Origin: an uncultured Eubacteriales bacterium
GTDB lineage: Bacteria; Bacillota; Clostridia; Oscillospirales; CAG-382
Direction: 5' to 3'
DNA: 45,471 bases
NCBI GenBank assembly: GCA_900546385.1
Contig: URCT01000003.1
Location: forward strand, 1 to 45,471
Part shown: positions 15,898 through 24,381 of the stretch, in pieces
How the letters are laid out: each line of letters opens with the position of its first letter
How positions within the stretch are numbered: the first letter of the stretch is position 1
The notes under the pieces: generated by a model
Databases searched by the model: none
The model's input: the letters and a program-made list of their open reading frames with translations, nothing else
Told to the model about the DNA's origin: nothing
Made by a program: the position numbers and the translations under genes

Positions 15898-18324
15898 ATG
15901 AATATGGGAACCAGTGAAGTAAGACAAAACCTCGAATCCAAGCTCTCGCGCTATTTCGGTGTTTCGCCGGTGGAAGCGACTGCTGAACAGATGTATAAGG
16001 CGTGCGCCATGACCATTCGGGATATTCTCGCCACACGCCGCAAGGATTATAAAAAAACGGTCAATAAACAGGGCGGCAAGCGCGTGTATTATATGTGCAT
16101 GGAGTTCCTTCTCGGCCGTTCGTTAAAAACGAACTTAAACAATCTGGGCCTTGAAAAAAGCTACCGTGCGGTGCTTGACGAAATGGGCTTTAAGCTTGAC
16201 GATTTGTATGAGCAAGAACCGGATGCCGGTCTTGGCAACGGCGGACTTGGCCGACTTGCTGCTTGCTTCATGGATTCGCTTTCGTCGCTCGACTATCCGG
16301 CAACCGGCTTTTCCATTCTTTACGAATACGGCCTTTTCAAGCAAAAGCTTGTGGATGGCTTGCAGGTAGAACTGCCGGATATTTGGCTTCCGGGCGGTGA
16401 AGTGTGGATCGTGCCGCGTACCGACCGTGTGTTCAAGGTGCGCTTTGGCGGCCATGTCAAGGAGGTCTGGGAGGAAGGCCATTGCCGCATCGAATACGAG
16501 GATGCCGAAGAGGTGGAAGCAGTTGCCAACGATATGATGATCTCCGGTGCCGACAGCGAAGCCGTAAGCCTTCTTCGTCTGTGGAAAGCACAGGATATTG
16601 CCGCTTTCGATATGAGCCTGTTTACCCAAGGCCAATATATGAAGGCTGTCGAAAAGAACACGAACGCAGAAGCCATTTCCAAGGTTCTGTATCCGTCGGA
16701 TAACCATGCCGAAGGAAAGTCCTTGCGCCTGACGCAACAGTATTTTCTCACATCCGCTTCCTGCCAAAGCATTATCCGCGATCATATGGCGGTCTACGGC
16801 ACACTGGATAATTTTGCCGATAAAGTGGCTATCCACATCAACGATACGCATCCGGCTCTCTGCATTCCCGAGCTTATGCGCATCTTTATGGACGATTATC
16901 ATATGTCTTGGGAAAAGGCGTGGGACATCGTGATTCATACGGTCTCCTATACCAACCATACCGTCATGCCGGAAGCACTCGAAACATGGAATGAAGATCT
17001 GTTCAAGTTAAAGCTCCCGCGTATGTATCAGATCATCTGCGAAATCAACCGCCGGTTCTGCGATACGGCTTGGACGCGCTTCCCGGGCGGCTGGAATCAG
17101 ATCAGCGGCATGGCGATTGTCGCGTATGGGCAGATCCGCATGGCAAACCTCAGCGTCATCGGTTCGCATACCGTCAACGGCGTTTCTCAATTGCATTCGG
17201 AAATTCTCAAAACCTCCTGCTTCAAGGATTTCTATAAGCTCACACCCGAAAAATTCACCAATGTCACCAACGGCATCGCACACAGACGCTGGCTTTGCTA
17301 TTCAAACCCGGCTCTTGCCGCATTGCTCGACGAATGCATCGGTACCTCGTACCGCAAACAGCCCGAAAAGCTTGCCGACTTTAAAAAATTTGCCGATGAT
17401 AAGGCCGTTCTCGAACAAATCGGCACCATCAAGCGTGCCAATAAAAAGAGCTTTTCCGACCTTCTCTATAAGAAAACCGGCGTGTTAATCGATCCGGAAT
17501 CGTTATACGACGTGCAGATCAAACGTCTTCACGAATACAAACGGCAGCTTCTCAATGCGCTGCGCATTATATCGCTCTATCTGGATTTGAAGGAAAACCC
17601 GGATTTGGATATCCAGCCGCAGACGTTCTTGTTCGGCGCAAAAGCCGCACCGGGCTATGATATGGCAAAACAGATCATCAAGTTGATCTGCCTCATCGCC
17701 GCCGATATCGATAAAAATCCGAAAATTGCGGCAAAGCTTAAGGTCGTGTTCCTTGAAAACTATTGCGTCAGCCTTGCCGAAGCACTCATCCCGGCAAGCG
17801 AGATCAGCGAACAGATTTCCCTTGCCGGCAAAGAAGCCAGCGGCACGGGCAACATGAAGCTTATGATCAACGGCGCGGTCACGGTCGGAACGCTTGACGG
17901 CGCAAATGTTGAAATGCTCGAAGAATGCGGACCGGAAAATATGTTCATTTTCGGCCTGACCACCAACGAAGTGAACGACCTTTGGACGCGCGGCTACAAC
18001 GCGGCAAACTACTATCATAATTCACCGCGCTTAAAGCGTGTGGTAGATGCGCTGAATACCGGCTTTAACGGCGAAAGCTTCTCGAATATGTACGACTATC
18101 TCGTCGCCAGCCGCAGAGGCATTTCCGACCCGTTTATGTGCCTTGCCGATTTCGATTCGTATATGCTTGCACACGACCATGCGCTCGAAGCGTATGCCGA
18201 TAAAAAACGCTGGAACAGAATGTCGCTTATGAATATCGCGTCTGCCGGAAAATTTGCCGCCGACCGCAGTATTGAAGAATATGCGAAGAATATTTGGCAT
18301 TTGAAGAAGATCACTTCGAAATAA
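15898..18324 (+). CDS. glgP: Glycogen/maltodextrin phosphorylase (GT35)
   Basis: Phosphorolytic breakdown of alpha-1,4-glucan to glucose-1-phosphate using pyridoxal phosphate. Typical stretches are GLGNGGLGRLAACFMDSL (N-terminal), HINDTHPALCIPELMR and EASGTGNMKLMINGAVTVGT, which carries the PLP-binding lysine. 808 residues, the family norm. ATG 15898 is preferred over an upstream GTG at 15889 because GAAAGGTGA lies at the right distance. A strong hairpin follows. Confidence 0.96.
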   Translation: MNMGTSEVRQNLESKLSRYFGVSPVEATAEQMYKACAMTIRDILATRRKDYKKTVNKQGGKRVYYMCMEFLLGRSLKTNLNNLGLEKSYRAVLDEMGFKLDDLYEQEPDAGLGNGGLGRLAACFMDSLSSLDYPATGFSILYEYGLFKQKLVDGLQVELPDIWLPGGEVWIVPRTDRVFKVRFGGHVKEVWEEGHCRIEYEDAEEVEAVANDMMISGADSEAVSLLRLWKAQDIAAFDMSLFTQGQYMKAVEKNTNAEAISKVLYPSDNHAEGKSLRLTQQYFLTSASCQSIIRDHMAVYGTLDNFADKVAIHINDTHPALCIPELMRIFMDDYHMSWEKAWDIVIHTVSYTNHTVMPEALETWNEDLFKLKLPRMYQIICEINRRFCDTAWTRFPGGWNQISGMAIVAYGQIRMANLSVIGSHTVNGVSQLHSEILKTSCFKDFYKLTPEKFTNVTNGIAHRRWLCYSNPALAALLDECIGTSYRKQPEKLADFKKFADDKAVLEQIGTIKRANKKSFSDLLYKKTGVLIDPESLYDVQIKRLHEYKRQLLNALRIISLYLDLKENPDLDIQPQTFLFGAKAAPGYDMAKQIIKLICLIAADIDKNPKIAAKLKVVFLENYCVSLAEALIPASEISEQISLAGKEASGTGNMKLMINGAVTVGTLDGANVEMLEECGPENMFIFGLTTNEVNDLWTRGYNAANYYHNSPRLKRVVDALNTGFNGESFSNMYDYLVASRRGISDPFMCLADFDSYMLAHDHALEAYADKKRWNRMSLMNIASAGKFAADRSIEEYAKNIWHLKKITSK

Positions 18325-18338
18325 ACCATCAAACACCC

Positions 18339-18374
18339 AACACGCCGGTGTGCAAAAACATACCGGCGTGTTTT
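18339..18374 (+). terminator. Intrinsic terminator after glgP
   Basis: Arms CACGCCGGTGTG (18341-18352) and CATACCGGCGTG (18359-18370), with one G-U pair and a TTTT tail. It should reduce read-through into the amylase gene. Confidence 0.82.
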
Positions 18375-18405
18375 CCGTATCGATTTTTCCCGAAAGGAGC
18401 TTTCT

Positions 18406-20379
18406 ATGCTCGCCCGTTTTTCTCTTGACAGCCCGGAAAAACTCGTCCGTGTCTGCCGAACCGTTAAAAATACCGATGTCAGCCGAAGAAGTGCCTTTGC
18501 CAAAAGTGAGACAATGGAGCTGACACTCCGGATTTCGCGCATTTTAGGCGTGTGTGTAGCCGTCCTTTCGATTAAAAACGATAAAACCGGACACGTTATC
18601 GAAATGCCGCTCGAACTCTGTAAAACCGAGAAAGATACCGATTTCTATTCCGTTTCGCTGCATTTAGCTGCTCTCTGCGGCGATGAACCGAGCGGATTGT
18701 TTTTCTTTGATATCCTTCTTTGCCGCGGCAATGAGAAATTGTACTTAAATCCGGTCAATAACATCGATTTCACCTTGTCCGAAACCGCGCCGGAGAACCA
18801 GTTTGCACTTCTTGTGTATGCCGATGGCTATCAAACGCCCGCATGGGCAAAAAATGCCATTATGTACCATATTTTTGTCGATCGGTTTGCAAAATCCGAA
18901 AAGCATTCGCTTCCGGTTCGTGCCGACGCGCGCATCAATCCCGATTGGGACAACGGCATTCCCGAATACGCGCCTTACCCGGGAGCGCACCTTCAAAACA
19001 ATGAATTCTTCGGCGGAAACCTGTATGGCATTATCGAAAAGTTAGACTATTTAGCGTCTCTCGGCGTAAACGTTCTGTATTTAAGCCCGATTTTCAAGGC
19101 CTATTCCAACCACAAATATGATACCGGCGATTACGCCGAAATCGATGAAATGTTCGGCGGAAAAGAAGCGTTTGACGAGCTTTTGCGCGAAGCTGCAAAA
19201 CGCAGCATTCACGTGATCCTCGACGGCGTGTTCAACCATACCGGCGACGACAGCCGCTATTTTAACCGCTATGGCCATTATGACAGCGTCGGCGCGTATC
19301 AGTCGCCCGATTCGCCATACCACGATTGGTATTTCTTCCGGCATTTTCCGGAGGATTATGACTGTTGGTGGGGCATTAAGATTCTCCCAAAGCTCAACAA
19401 TGAAAACCCGGCTACACGCGATTATTTTCTGGGCGAAAACGGGATCCTGCGCCGCTATGTGGCGAAAGGCATTTCCGGTTGGCGGTTGGATGTCGCCGAT
19501 GAATTGCCGGATGCGTTTCTCACCGATTTGCGTAATGCCGTAAAGAAAGAAAATCCCGATGCATTCATCCTCGGCGAGGTTTGGGAAAATGCCGCCGTAA
19601 AAATCGCTTACGGCGCACGCCGCTCCTATCTTTCGGGCTTTCAGCTCGATAGCGTGATGAATTATCCATTCAAGAATGCCGTTTTGGATTATGTGCGAAC
19701 CGGAGATTGCACGACGCTCTACAATACCGTCACGGAAATCGGGTCTCTCTATCCGCCGCAAACGGTGGCAGTGCTGATGAATCTTCTCGGCACACACGAT
19801 ACCGAGCGAATCTTGACGGCACTCGGCGCAGAGCAGGGCGATTATGCACTTTCCAACGCACAGAAAGCTTCGTTCCGCCTGTCGCCGGAAAAACGCGAAC
19901 ACGCCGAACGCCTGTTAAAACTTGCTTCGACGCTTCAATTCACACTTCCGGGAATGCCATCGATTTTTTATGGCGATGAGGCAGGCATGGAGGGCTTTGG
20001 CGACCCATTCTGCCGCCGTCCGTATCCATGGGGCAGAGAAGATGTGTCTTTGCGTGCGCATTATGCCGAGCTTGGATGGCTGAAGCGAAATCTTGCGGTA
20101 CTGCATACACCGTATATCGCCTTTGTTGTCCATAACGGTGAAAAGCTCGGCTTTGTGCGGTATTCTGACGGAGCAGCGGACGGCCCACTGCTTGTTCTCT
20201 GCAATGCCGCCAAAAAAGAAACCGTTTTTGATGAAGCTTTCATCAAAAACGGTGTATACAAGCCGTTATACGGCGTAAGTGAAACGCTTACCGACGGCAG
20301 CCTTGTGCTTGCCGCCGAAAGCGCGGTTTTGTTGTTTGCCGATACGTTTTCGCCATCAGATGACGTTATACTCCTTTAA
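18406..20379 (+). CDS. GH13 alpha-amylase / neopullulanase-like enzyme, cytoplasmic
   Basis: Hydrolyses alpha-1,4 (possibly 1,6) glucan links. The N-terminal ~140 residues form a beta-domain of the kind found in neopullulanase and cyclomaltodextrinase. The barrel has DGVFNHTG, GWRLDVADE (nucleophile), LGEVWENA (acid/base) and LLGTHDTER. 657 residues, no signal peptide, so it acts on internal glycogen or imported maltodextrin alongside GlgP. GAAAGGAGC precedes the ATG. Its 3' end overlaps the converging oleate hydratase gene by 24 bases with no terminator between them. Exact product specificity is uncertain. Confidence 0.9.
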   Translation: MLARFSLDSPEKLVRVCRTVKNTDVSRRSAFAKSETMELTLRISRILGVCVAVLSIKNDKTGHVIEMPLELCKTEKDTDFYSVSLHLAALCGDEPSGLFFFDILLCRGNEKLYLNPVNNIDFTLSETAPENQFALLVYADGYQTPAWAKNAIMYHIFVDRFAKSEKHSLPVRADARINPDWDNGIPEYAPYPGAHLQNNEFFGGNLYGIIEKLDYLASLGVNVLYLSPIFKAYSNHKYDTGDYAEIDEMFGGKEAFDELLREAAKRSIHVILDGVFNHTGDDSRYFNRYGHYDSVGAYQSPDSPYHDWYFFRHFPEDYDCWWGIKILPKLNNENPATRDYFLGENGILRRYVAKGISGWRLDVADELPDAFLTDLRNAVKKENPDAFILGEVWENAAVKIAYGARRSYLSGFQLDSVMNYPFKNAVLDYVRTGDCTTLYNTVTEIGSLYPPQTVAVLMNLLGTHDTERILTALGAEQGDYALSNAQKASFRLSPEKREHAERLLKLASTLQFTLPGMPSIFYGDEAGMEGFGDPFCRRPYPWGREDVSLRAHYAELGWLKRNLAVLHTPYIAFVVHNGEKLGFVRYSDGAADGPLLVLCNAAKKETVFDEAFIKNGVYKPLYGVSETLTDGSLVLAAESAVLLFADTFSPSDDVILL

Positions 20380-22131
20380 GAGCTTTTCAATATCCGTTCC
20401 GGCGATTTTGCGAAGCCCTTCGCGTATCACAAGACGTTCCATAAGGCCGAAATCCATGGTGGTGATCTTTTGTCCGTCACGCAGCTTTACCGTCGCATTC
20501 AAAAGGTCGCGCACATCGTAGGTGCTGCCCCAGACCTCCGGCACGCCGCGGTCGATGTTTAGAAGCGTGTAAACGGCCTCCATACCGGTGCGGATGGAAT
20601 ATTCCGTTGTGAAAATGGTGTCGCGTGCGGTTTCGGCGAATTGGCCTAAGAATGCGAAGTTGACAGCGCCCTCCGGCACAACATTCGGGCGGTCGCCTTT
20701 GGCGCGCGGCATGAAGAACGCCGTGATATACGGCATCATGCAGGGAACGGTGTTGGCACTGTTGGTTGCCAATTCTTCGATCTGATCCTCCGGAACGCCC
20801 AAATGATATAACCATTCCATACAGATTTCCTTGCCGGTGCATTCACGCATCGGCTTTTTCACATAATCGCCCGGTTTGTCGGAAAACAGTCCGTAGACCC
20901 AGACAAGAAGCTGTCCTTTGGGTTGGTCGCGGAACTGCGGCTGACGGTTGATGGTCCAGCTGAGTAACCACGAGGAATCCTTGACCGTGACAATGCCGCC
21001 GGTGACCACTTTGCCGGAGAACGGGTCGCGCTTGCAGATTTTTTGGATATACGGCACGATTTTGCCGTCAAGCGTGTTGACCGTTGCACTCATCCAGTTG
21101 GACTGTTCGGGATCGTAGCAGAACTTGTCGGGATGACCGAACGACGGATCTTGCGCGGCGATTTTGCGCCACATATCCCAGCCGCCGCCTTCTTTGATTT
21201 CCGGACGGAACTCCGCCGGCTTGTCTTGACTGCCGAGCGTGGAGTTTTCCACACAGCCGCCGTTTGTGATGAAAACAAGATCGTTTTCGGTCAAATCAAT
21301 GTGATTTTCAGCACCGTCAGCGATCACGTCAATGCGCGTCGCCTGCTTTTTGCCGTCCGTGATGGAGAATTCCACATTGGTCACCTTGACGCCGTAATGG
21401 AATTCCACATTGTAGCTTTCAAGGTATTTGATCATCGGCAGAATCATGGATTCATATTGATTGTATTTGGTAAAGCGCAAAGCCGTAAAATCGGGAAGTC
21501 CGCCGATGTGGTGGATATACCGCTTGATATACAGCTTCATTTCGAGCGCACTGTGCCAGTTTTCAAAGGCAAACATGGTGCGCCAGTACAGCCAAAAGTT
21601 GGAGTTTAACACCTCGTCGTCAAATACGTCGGTGATGCGTTTGTCGTATAAGTCTTCATCCGGCGTGAAGAACAATTTCATGATCTCCATGCAGCCCTTG
21701 TCGGAAATGGAGAATTTGCCGTCTGTGTGCGCATCTTCGCCGCGGTTTACGGTCGCGCGGCAGAGCGAATAGTTCGGGTCTTTTTTGTTGAGCCAATAGT
21801 ATTCATCGAGTACGCTCACGCCTTCTGTTTCGATTGACGGTATCGAGCGGAACAGATCCCACATACATTCGAAGTGATTGTCCATTTCGCGTCCGCCGCG
21901 CATGACGTATCCGAGCCCCTCGTATTTGTAACCGTCGCATGCGCCGCCTGCAATCTGTTCTTTTTCGAGAATGTGCACACGCTTGCCGCTCATCTGACCG
22001 TCACGTACCAAAAAGCACGCTGCGGAAAGTGCCGCAAGGCCGCTGCCGATGATATAGGCGCTTTTTTGGTCAACACCCTCCGGCTTTTCCGGACGGGCAA
22101 AAGCTTCATAGTTGCCGCTGGAATAATACAT
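20356..22131 (-). CDS. ohyA: Oleate hydratase (FAD-dependent, MCRA family)
   Basis: Adds water to the cis-9 double bond of free unsaturated fatty acids, giving 10-hydroxy acids; thought to detoxify them. The FAD-binding IIGSGLAALSAACF is near residue 30, the active-site RGGREMDNHFECMWDLF near 80, and FTTEYSIRTGMEAVY closes the flavin site. 591 residues as annotated. The ATG at 22131 is chosen because GGAGG lies 8 bases upstream; the ATG two codons earlier would be only 2 bases from it. A TetR gene lies directly upstream on the same strand and may regulate it. Confidence 0.94.
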   Translation of the reverse strand: MYYSSGNYEAFARPEKPEGVDQKSAYIIGSGLAALSAACFLVRDGQMSGKRVHILEKEQIAGGACDGYKYEGLGYVMRGGREMDNHFECMWDLFRSIPSIETEGVSVLDEYYWLNKKDPNYSLCRATVNRGEDAHTDGKFSISDKGCMEIMKLFFTPDEDLYDKRITDVFDDEVLNSNFWLYWRTMFAFENWHSALEMKLYIKRYIHHIGGLPDFTALRFTKYNQYESMILPMIKYLESYNVEFHYGVKVTNVEFSITDGKKQATRIDVIADGAENHIDLTENDLVFITNGGCVENSTLGSQDKPAEFRPEIKEGGGWDMWRKIAAQDPSFGHPDKFCYDPEQSNWMSATVNTLDGKIVPYIQKICKRDPFSGKVVTGGIVTVKDSSWLLSWTINRQPQFRDQPKGQLLVWVYGLFSDKPGDYVKKPMRECTGKEICMEWLYHLGVPEDQIEELATNSANTVPCMMPYITAFFMPRAKGDRPNVVPEGAVNFAFLGQFAETARDTIFTTEYSIRTGMEAVYTLLNIDRGVPEVWGSTYDVRDLLNATVKLRDGQKITTMDFGLMERLVIREGLRKIAGTDIEKLLKEYNVI

Positions 22132-22191
22132 ATTCATTGCCTCCTTAGCGTTTGTTTTTTACGGTTTATATTTTCCGCTTTCTTTGACCTT

Positions 22192-22220
22192 ATTATACAA
22201 ACCATGTGCAGAAAATGCAA
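22192..22220 (-). promoter_or_regulatory. Promoter of ohyA
   Basis: Minus strand TTGCAT (22215-22220), 17 bases, TATAAT (22192-22197), about 60 bases before the start and just beyond the tetR terminator. It gives ohyA its own transcript. Confidence 0.8.
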
Positions 22221-22225
22221 TCAAC

Positions 22226-22263
22226 AAAAAGCGCCGTATGATAAAAATTTAATCATACAGCGC
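22226..22263 (-). terminator. Intrinsic terminator of the TetR gene
   Basis: On the minus strand GCGCTGTATGAT and ATCATACGGCGC pair, with one G-U, and are followed by TTTTT. It lies 25 bases after the tetR stop. Confidence 0.82.
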
Positions 22264-22287
22264 ATTTTGATAAACTTGATATACGGT

Positions 22288-22851
22288 TTAGGGCTTGTCG
22301 GTTCGGAATCGCTCCACCGCTGTGGAAATGCTCCCGTGAATGAGAAGCGACAGCCGATCGACAAGCTGCTTCGGATCTTCCTTTAAGCCGTTTTTGATCC
22401 ATGCAAGCAAAAAGCCGACAAAAGCATATTTGTAGAAATTGGCGATAAAATCTTTATCGGCATCACGCAGCGGAATGCCTTGTGCTTTTTCTTCAATGAC
22501 GCCGATAATTAAGGGGTGAATGACTTTATATAAATAGGTTTCGACCTGCTCACGGTTGGCGGAGCGGTAAACATTGAGAATAAACGGCTTGTTTTCAAGA
22601 ACCGCGTCAAAAATGTTGAGAAGTCCTTCCTCCCACGTGTCGCAGGTTTTTTTGCCGTCAAGTGCGCGTGCCGCATCTTCGGCGCAAACCCATTCCACAA
22701 GGTCATAAATATCCTTGAAATGATAGTAAAAGGTCATGCGGCTGATGCCGCAGTCCTCGGCAATATCGCTGATAGTGATCTTATCGAGCGGCTTCTTGAG
22801 CAACAGGCTCTTTAAGGAGGCTTCTAATGCGCGTTTGGTGGTTTGAGACAT
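22288..22851 (-). CDS. TetR-family transcriptional regulator
   Basis: 187-residue regulator. The N-terminal HTH reads ITISDIAEDCGISRMTFYYHFKD (split here: ITISDIAEDCGI, then SRMTFYYHFKD), and the C-terminal half is an all-helical ligand domain with WIKNGLKEDPKQLVDRL, like regulators related to DhaS. AAAGG precedes the ATG. It lies between manA and ohyA on one strand; control of ohyA by fatty acids is a reasonable inference from position but not shown by a visible operator. Confidence 0.92.
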   Translation of the reverse strand: MSQTTKRALEASLKSLLLKKPLDKITISDIAEDCGISRMTFYYHFKDIYDLVEWVCAEDAARALDGKKTCDTWEEGLLNIFDAVLENKPFILNVYRSANREQVETYLYKVIHPLIIGVIEEKAQGIPLRDADKDFIANFYKYAFVGFLLAWIKNGLKEDPKQLVDRLSLLIHGSISTAVERFRTDKP

Positions 22852-22904
22852 TTGAGACCTTCTTTCAAACGAATGTGGTATCGGAGGTTAACCGAAAAAA
22901 GCGG

Positions 22905-23876
22905 TTATTCGCCTTGGGAGAGAATAAGCTCGGTTTCGGCTGAGGCAACCATCTTTCCGCCGCCAAGCGCAGCGGGAACCAAATAGGAATCGCCCTTGCC
23001 GATGCGGTAGCGGCAGCCGCCATACACAAGCTGTCCTTCGCCGCGCACACAGAGTATGTGAAGCATTTTGCCGCCAGACAGGCAGGCGGTTTTTCCGAAT
23101 CCGACGGTGAGCGATTCGGCCGAAAAGAACGGGGAAGAGCATAAGACTTTTTCCGTAATTCCGTCTTTGTCGGAGAGCGTTTTGTTCACCGTCACACCGG
23201 TAAGGTTAAACGACGTTTTGATGACTTCGGCGGCTTTGTCTGTATGCAGCTCACGCTTTTTCCCGTCCGTGCCGACACGGTCGTAATCGTAAAGGCGGTA
23301 GGTCGTGTTGGAATTCTGTTGAATTTCGGCAAGGAGGATGCCTTTGCCGATGGCATGGACAAGGCCTGCCGGAATGTAAAAGCAGTCGCCTTTTTTGACC
23401 TTGACCGTGTTTAAGAGCGGTTCACAGGCACCGATGAGCGCAGCATCCTTGATTTCCTCCGGTGTCACGCCGGGCTTTAAGCCGTTGACGAGCGTCGCAC
23501 CCGGTTCGGCCTCCAAAACATACCACATTTCGGTTTTTCCGGCATCGAGACCGTGAGAAGCGGCATAGGCGTCATCGGGATGCACCTGCACCGAAAGACG
23601 GTCGCCGGCATCAATAATTTTGATAAGAAGCGGAAAACTGCCGTCTTCTTTTCCGTAAAGTGCCTTTGCACCGACGGATGCGCGGTATTCCTCCAAGGTC
23701 ATACCGATTGCCGGGCCGTTTTCAATGAGATTGACTCCATCCGGACGCAGCGTTAACATCCAGGCTTCGGCACAGCTTTTGCCGATTTCGCCGATTCCAA
23801 AGCGTTCGGGAATCTTTTTGCCTCCCCAAACGGCATTTTTGAGTACAGGCGTAAGCTTTAACGGATATAGTTTCAT
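22905..23876 (-). CDS. manA: Mannose-6-phosphate isomerase, class I
   Basis: Zinc enzyme interconverting mannose-6-phosphate and fructose-6-phosphate. The cupin zinc site is seen in QVHPDD and KTEMWYVL, with HAIGKGILLAEIQQ and TYRLYDYDR completing the active site; 323 residues is normal for the short class I form. GAGAGGAA precedes the ATG. TetR follows 53 bases downstream. A weak promoter (TTGGAG-17-TAAAAT, 23894-23922) lies close to the start; a stronger one further upstream (24202-24229) may also feed it. Confidence 0.95.
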   Translation of the reverse strand: MKLYPLKLTPVLKNAVWGGKKIPERFGIGEIGKSCAEAWMLTLRPDGVNLIENGPAIGMTLEEYRASVGAKALYGKEDGSFPLLIKIIDAGDRLSVQVHPDDAYAASHGLDAGKTEMWYVLEAEPGATLVNGLKPGVTPEEIKDAALIGACEPLLNTVKVKKGDCFYIPAGLVHAIGKGILLAEIQQNSNTTYRLYDYDRVGTDGKKRELHTDKAAEVIKTSFNLTGVTVNKTLSDKDGITEKVLCSSPFFSAESLTVGFGKTACLSGGKMLHILCVRGEGQLVYGGCRYRIGKGDSYLVPAALGGGKMVASAETELILSQGE

Positions 23877-24006
23877 GAAAAATTCCTCTCGTTATTTTAG
23901 TAAAAAATGTATAAAACTCCAAATATATGCCAAAACTATCCGTGCTGACGGAGAAGAAATCTCCGGACAGGAATTCCAACAACATTCGAAAGGATTGGTG
24001 TTTTGT

Positions 24007-24156
24007 ATGTCTAAGCATAGCAAGAACAGCAAAAACGAACCGAACATGAGAAACGAAGCGGAAAACAAGAAAAACGGCGGCGATTTCCGCGACGTGAAGA
24101 ATGATAAGCCGGAAATCAAGTCCGAAAAGGGCATGGAACAGAACCGTTCCAAGTAA
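24007..24156 (+). CDS. Tiny highly charged protein (49 aa), unknown
   Basis: I do not recognise this protein. It is almost entirely polar (Lys, Asn, Glu, Ser), opens with MSKHSKNSKNEPNMRN and has no hydrophobic core, so it is probably disordered. AAGGA lies 12 bases upstream of the ATG and a hairpin follows the stop, both consistent with a real gene. A small hairpin (CGGAG/CTCCG, 23945-23970) precedes it. Resemblance to small spore-type or RNA-binding clostridial proteins is only a general impression. Confidence 0.55.
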   Translation: MSKHSKNSKNEPNMRNEAENKKNGGDFRDVKNDKPEIKSEKGMEQNRSK

Positions 24157-24163
24157 ATGCATC

Positions 24164-24190
24164 GTCCGCCTGTAACAGGGCGGACATTTT
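24164..24190 (+). terminator. Hairpin after the 49-aa gene
   Basis: GTCCGCC (24164-24170) and GGCGGAC (24179-24185) around an 8-base loop, then ATTTT. The T-tract is short, so terminator strength is uncertain. Confidence 0.6.
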
Positions 24191-24201
24191 ACATCATATA
24201 C

Positions 24202-24229
24202 ATTATAAAACAATTCACCGGGTTGTCAA
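24202..24229 (-). promoter_or_regulatory. Strong leftward promoter antisense to the 49-aa gene
   Basis: Minus strand TTGACA (24224-24229), 16 bases, TATAAT (24202-24207): both hexamers perfect. A transcript would run antisense through the 49-aa gene towards manA, whose start is about 320 bases away. Confidence 0.7.
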
Positions 24230-24315
24230 GTCAAAACTCTTAACTTTTTCCCGGCAGATTTATAAACATCCTTTTTGTTAGGAGAGAAAAAGTTCGAGAA
24301 TCTCCGAAAAAAGTC

Positions 24316-24344
24316 TTGCATAAGGCGCCGTTTTGTGCTATACT
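24316..24344 (+). promoter_or_regulatory. Promoter of AEC transporter gene
   Basis: TTGCAT (24316-24321), 17 bases, TATACT (24339-24344), 37 bases before ATG 24382. It also rules out the earlier in-frame ATG at 24316. Confidence 0.78.
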
Positions 24345-24381
24345 ACAACATATTTGCTGCATAGAAAGATGGATTGTACCT

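Noticed and set aside
17503..18018. Long open frame opposite glgP, and similar ones opposite glgA, glgB, GH13 (19081-19902), CE15 (5784-6392), trxB (33308-33844) and the membrane glycosidase (27191-27904)
   Set aside because: Each lies fully inside a well-identified gene, lacks a ribosome binding site and reads as the Arg/His/Val-rich composition typical of antisense shadows.
23722..24213. 163-codon minus-strand frame overlapping the start of manA and antisense to the 49-aa gene
   Set aside because: It runs into manA in the wrong frame, has no ribosome binding site and looks compositionally random. The strong promoter before it was kept as a separate observation.
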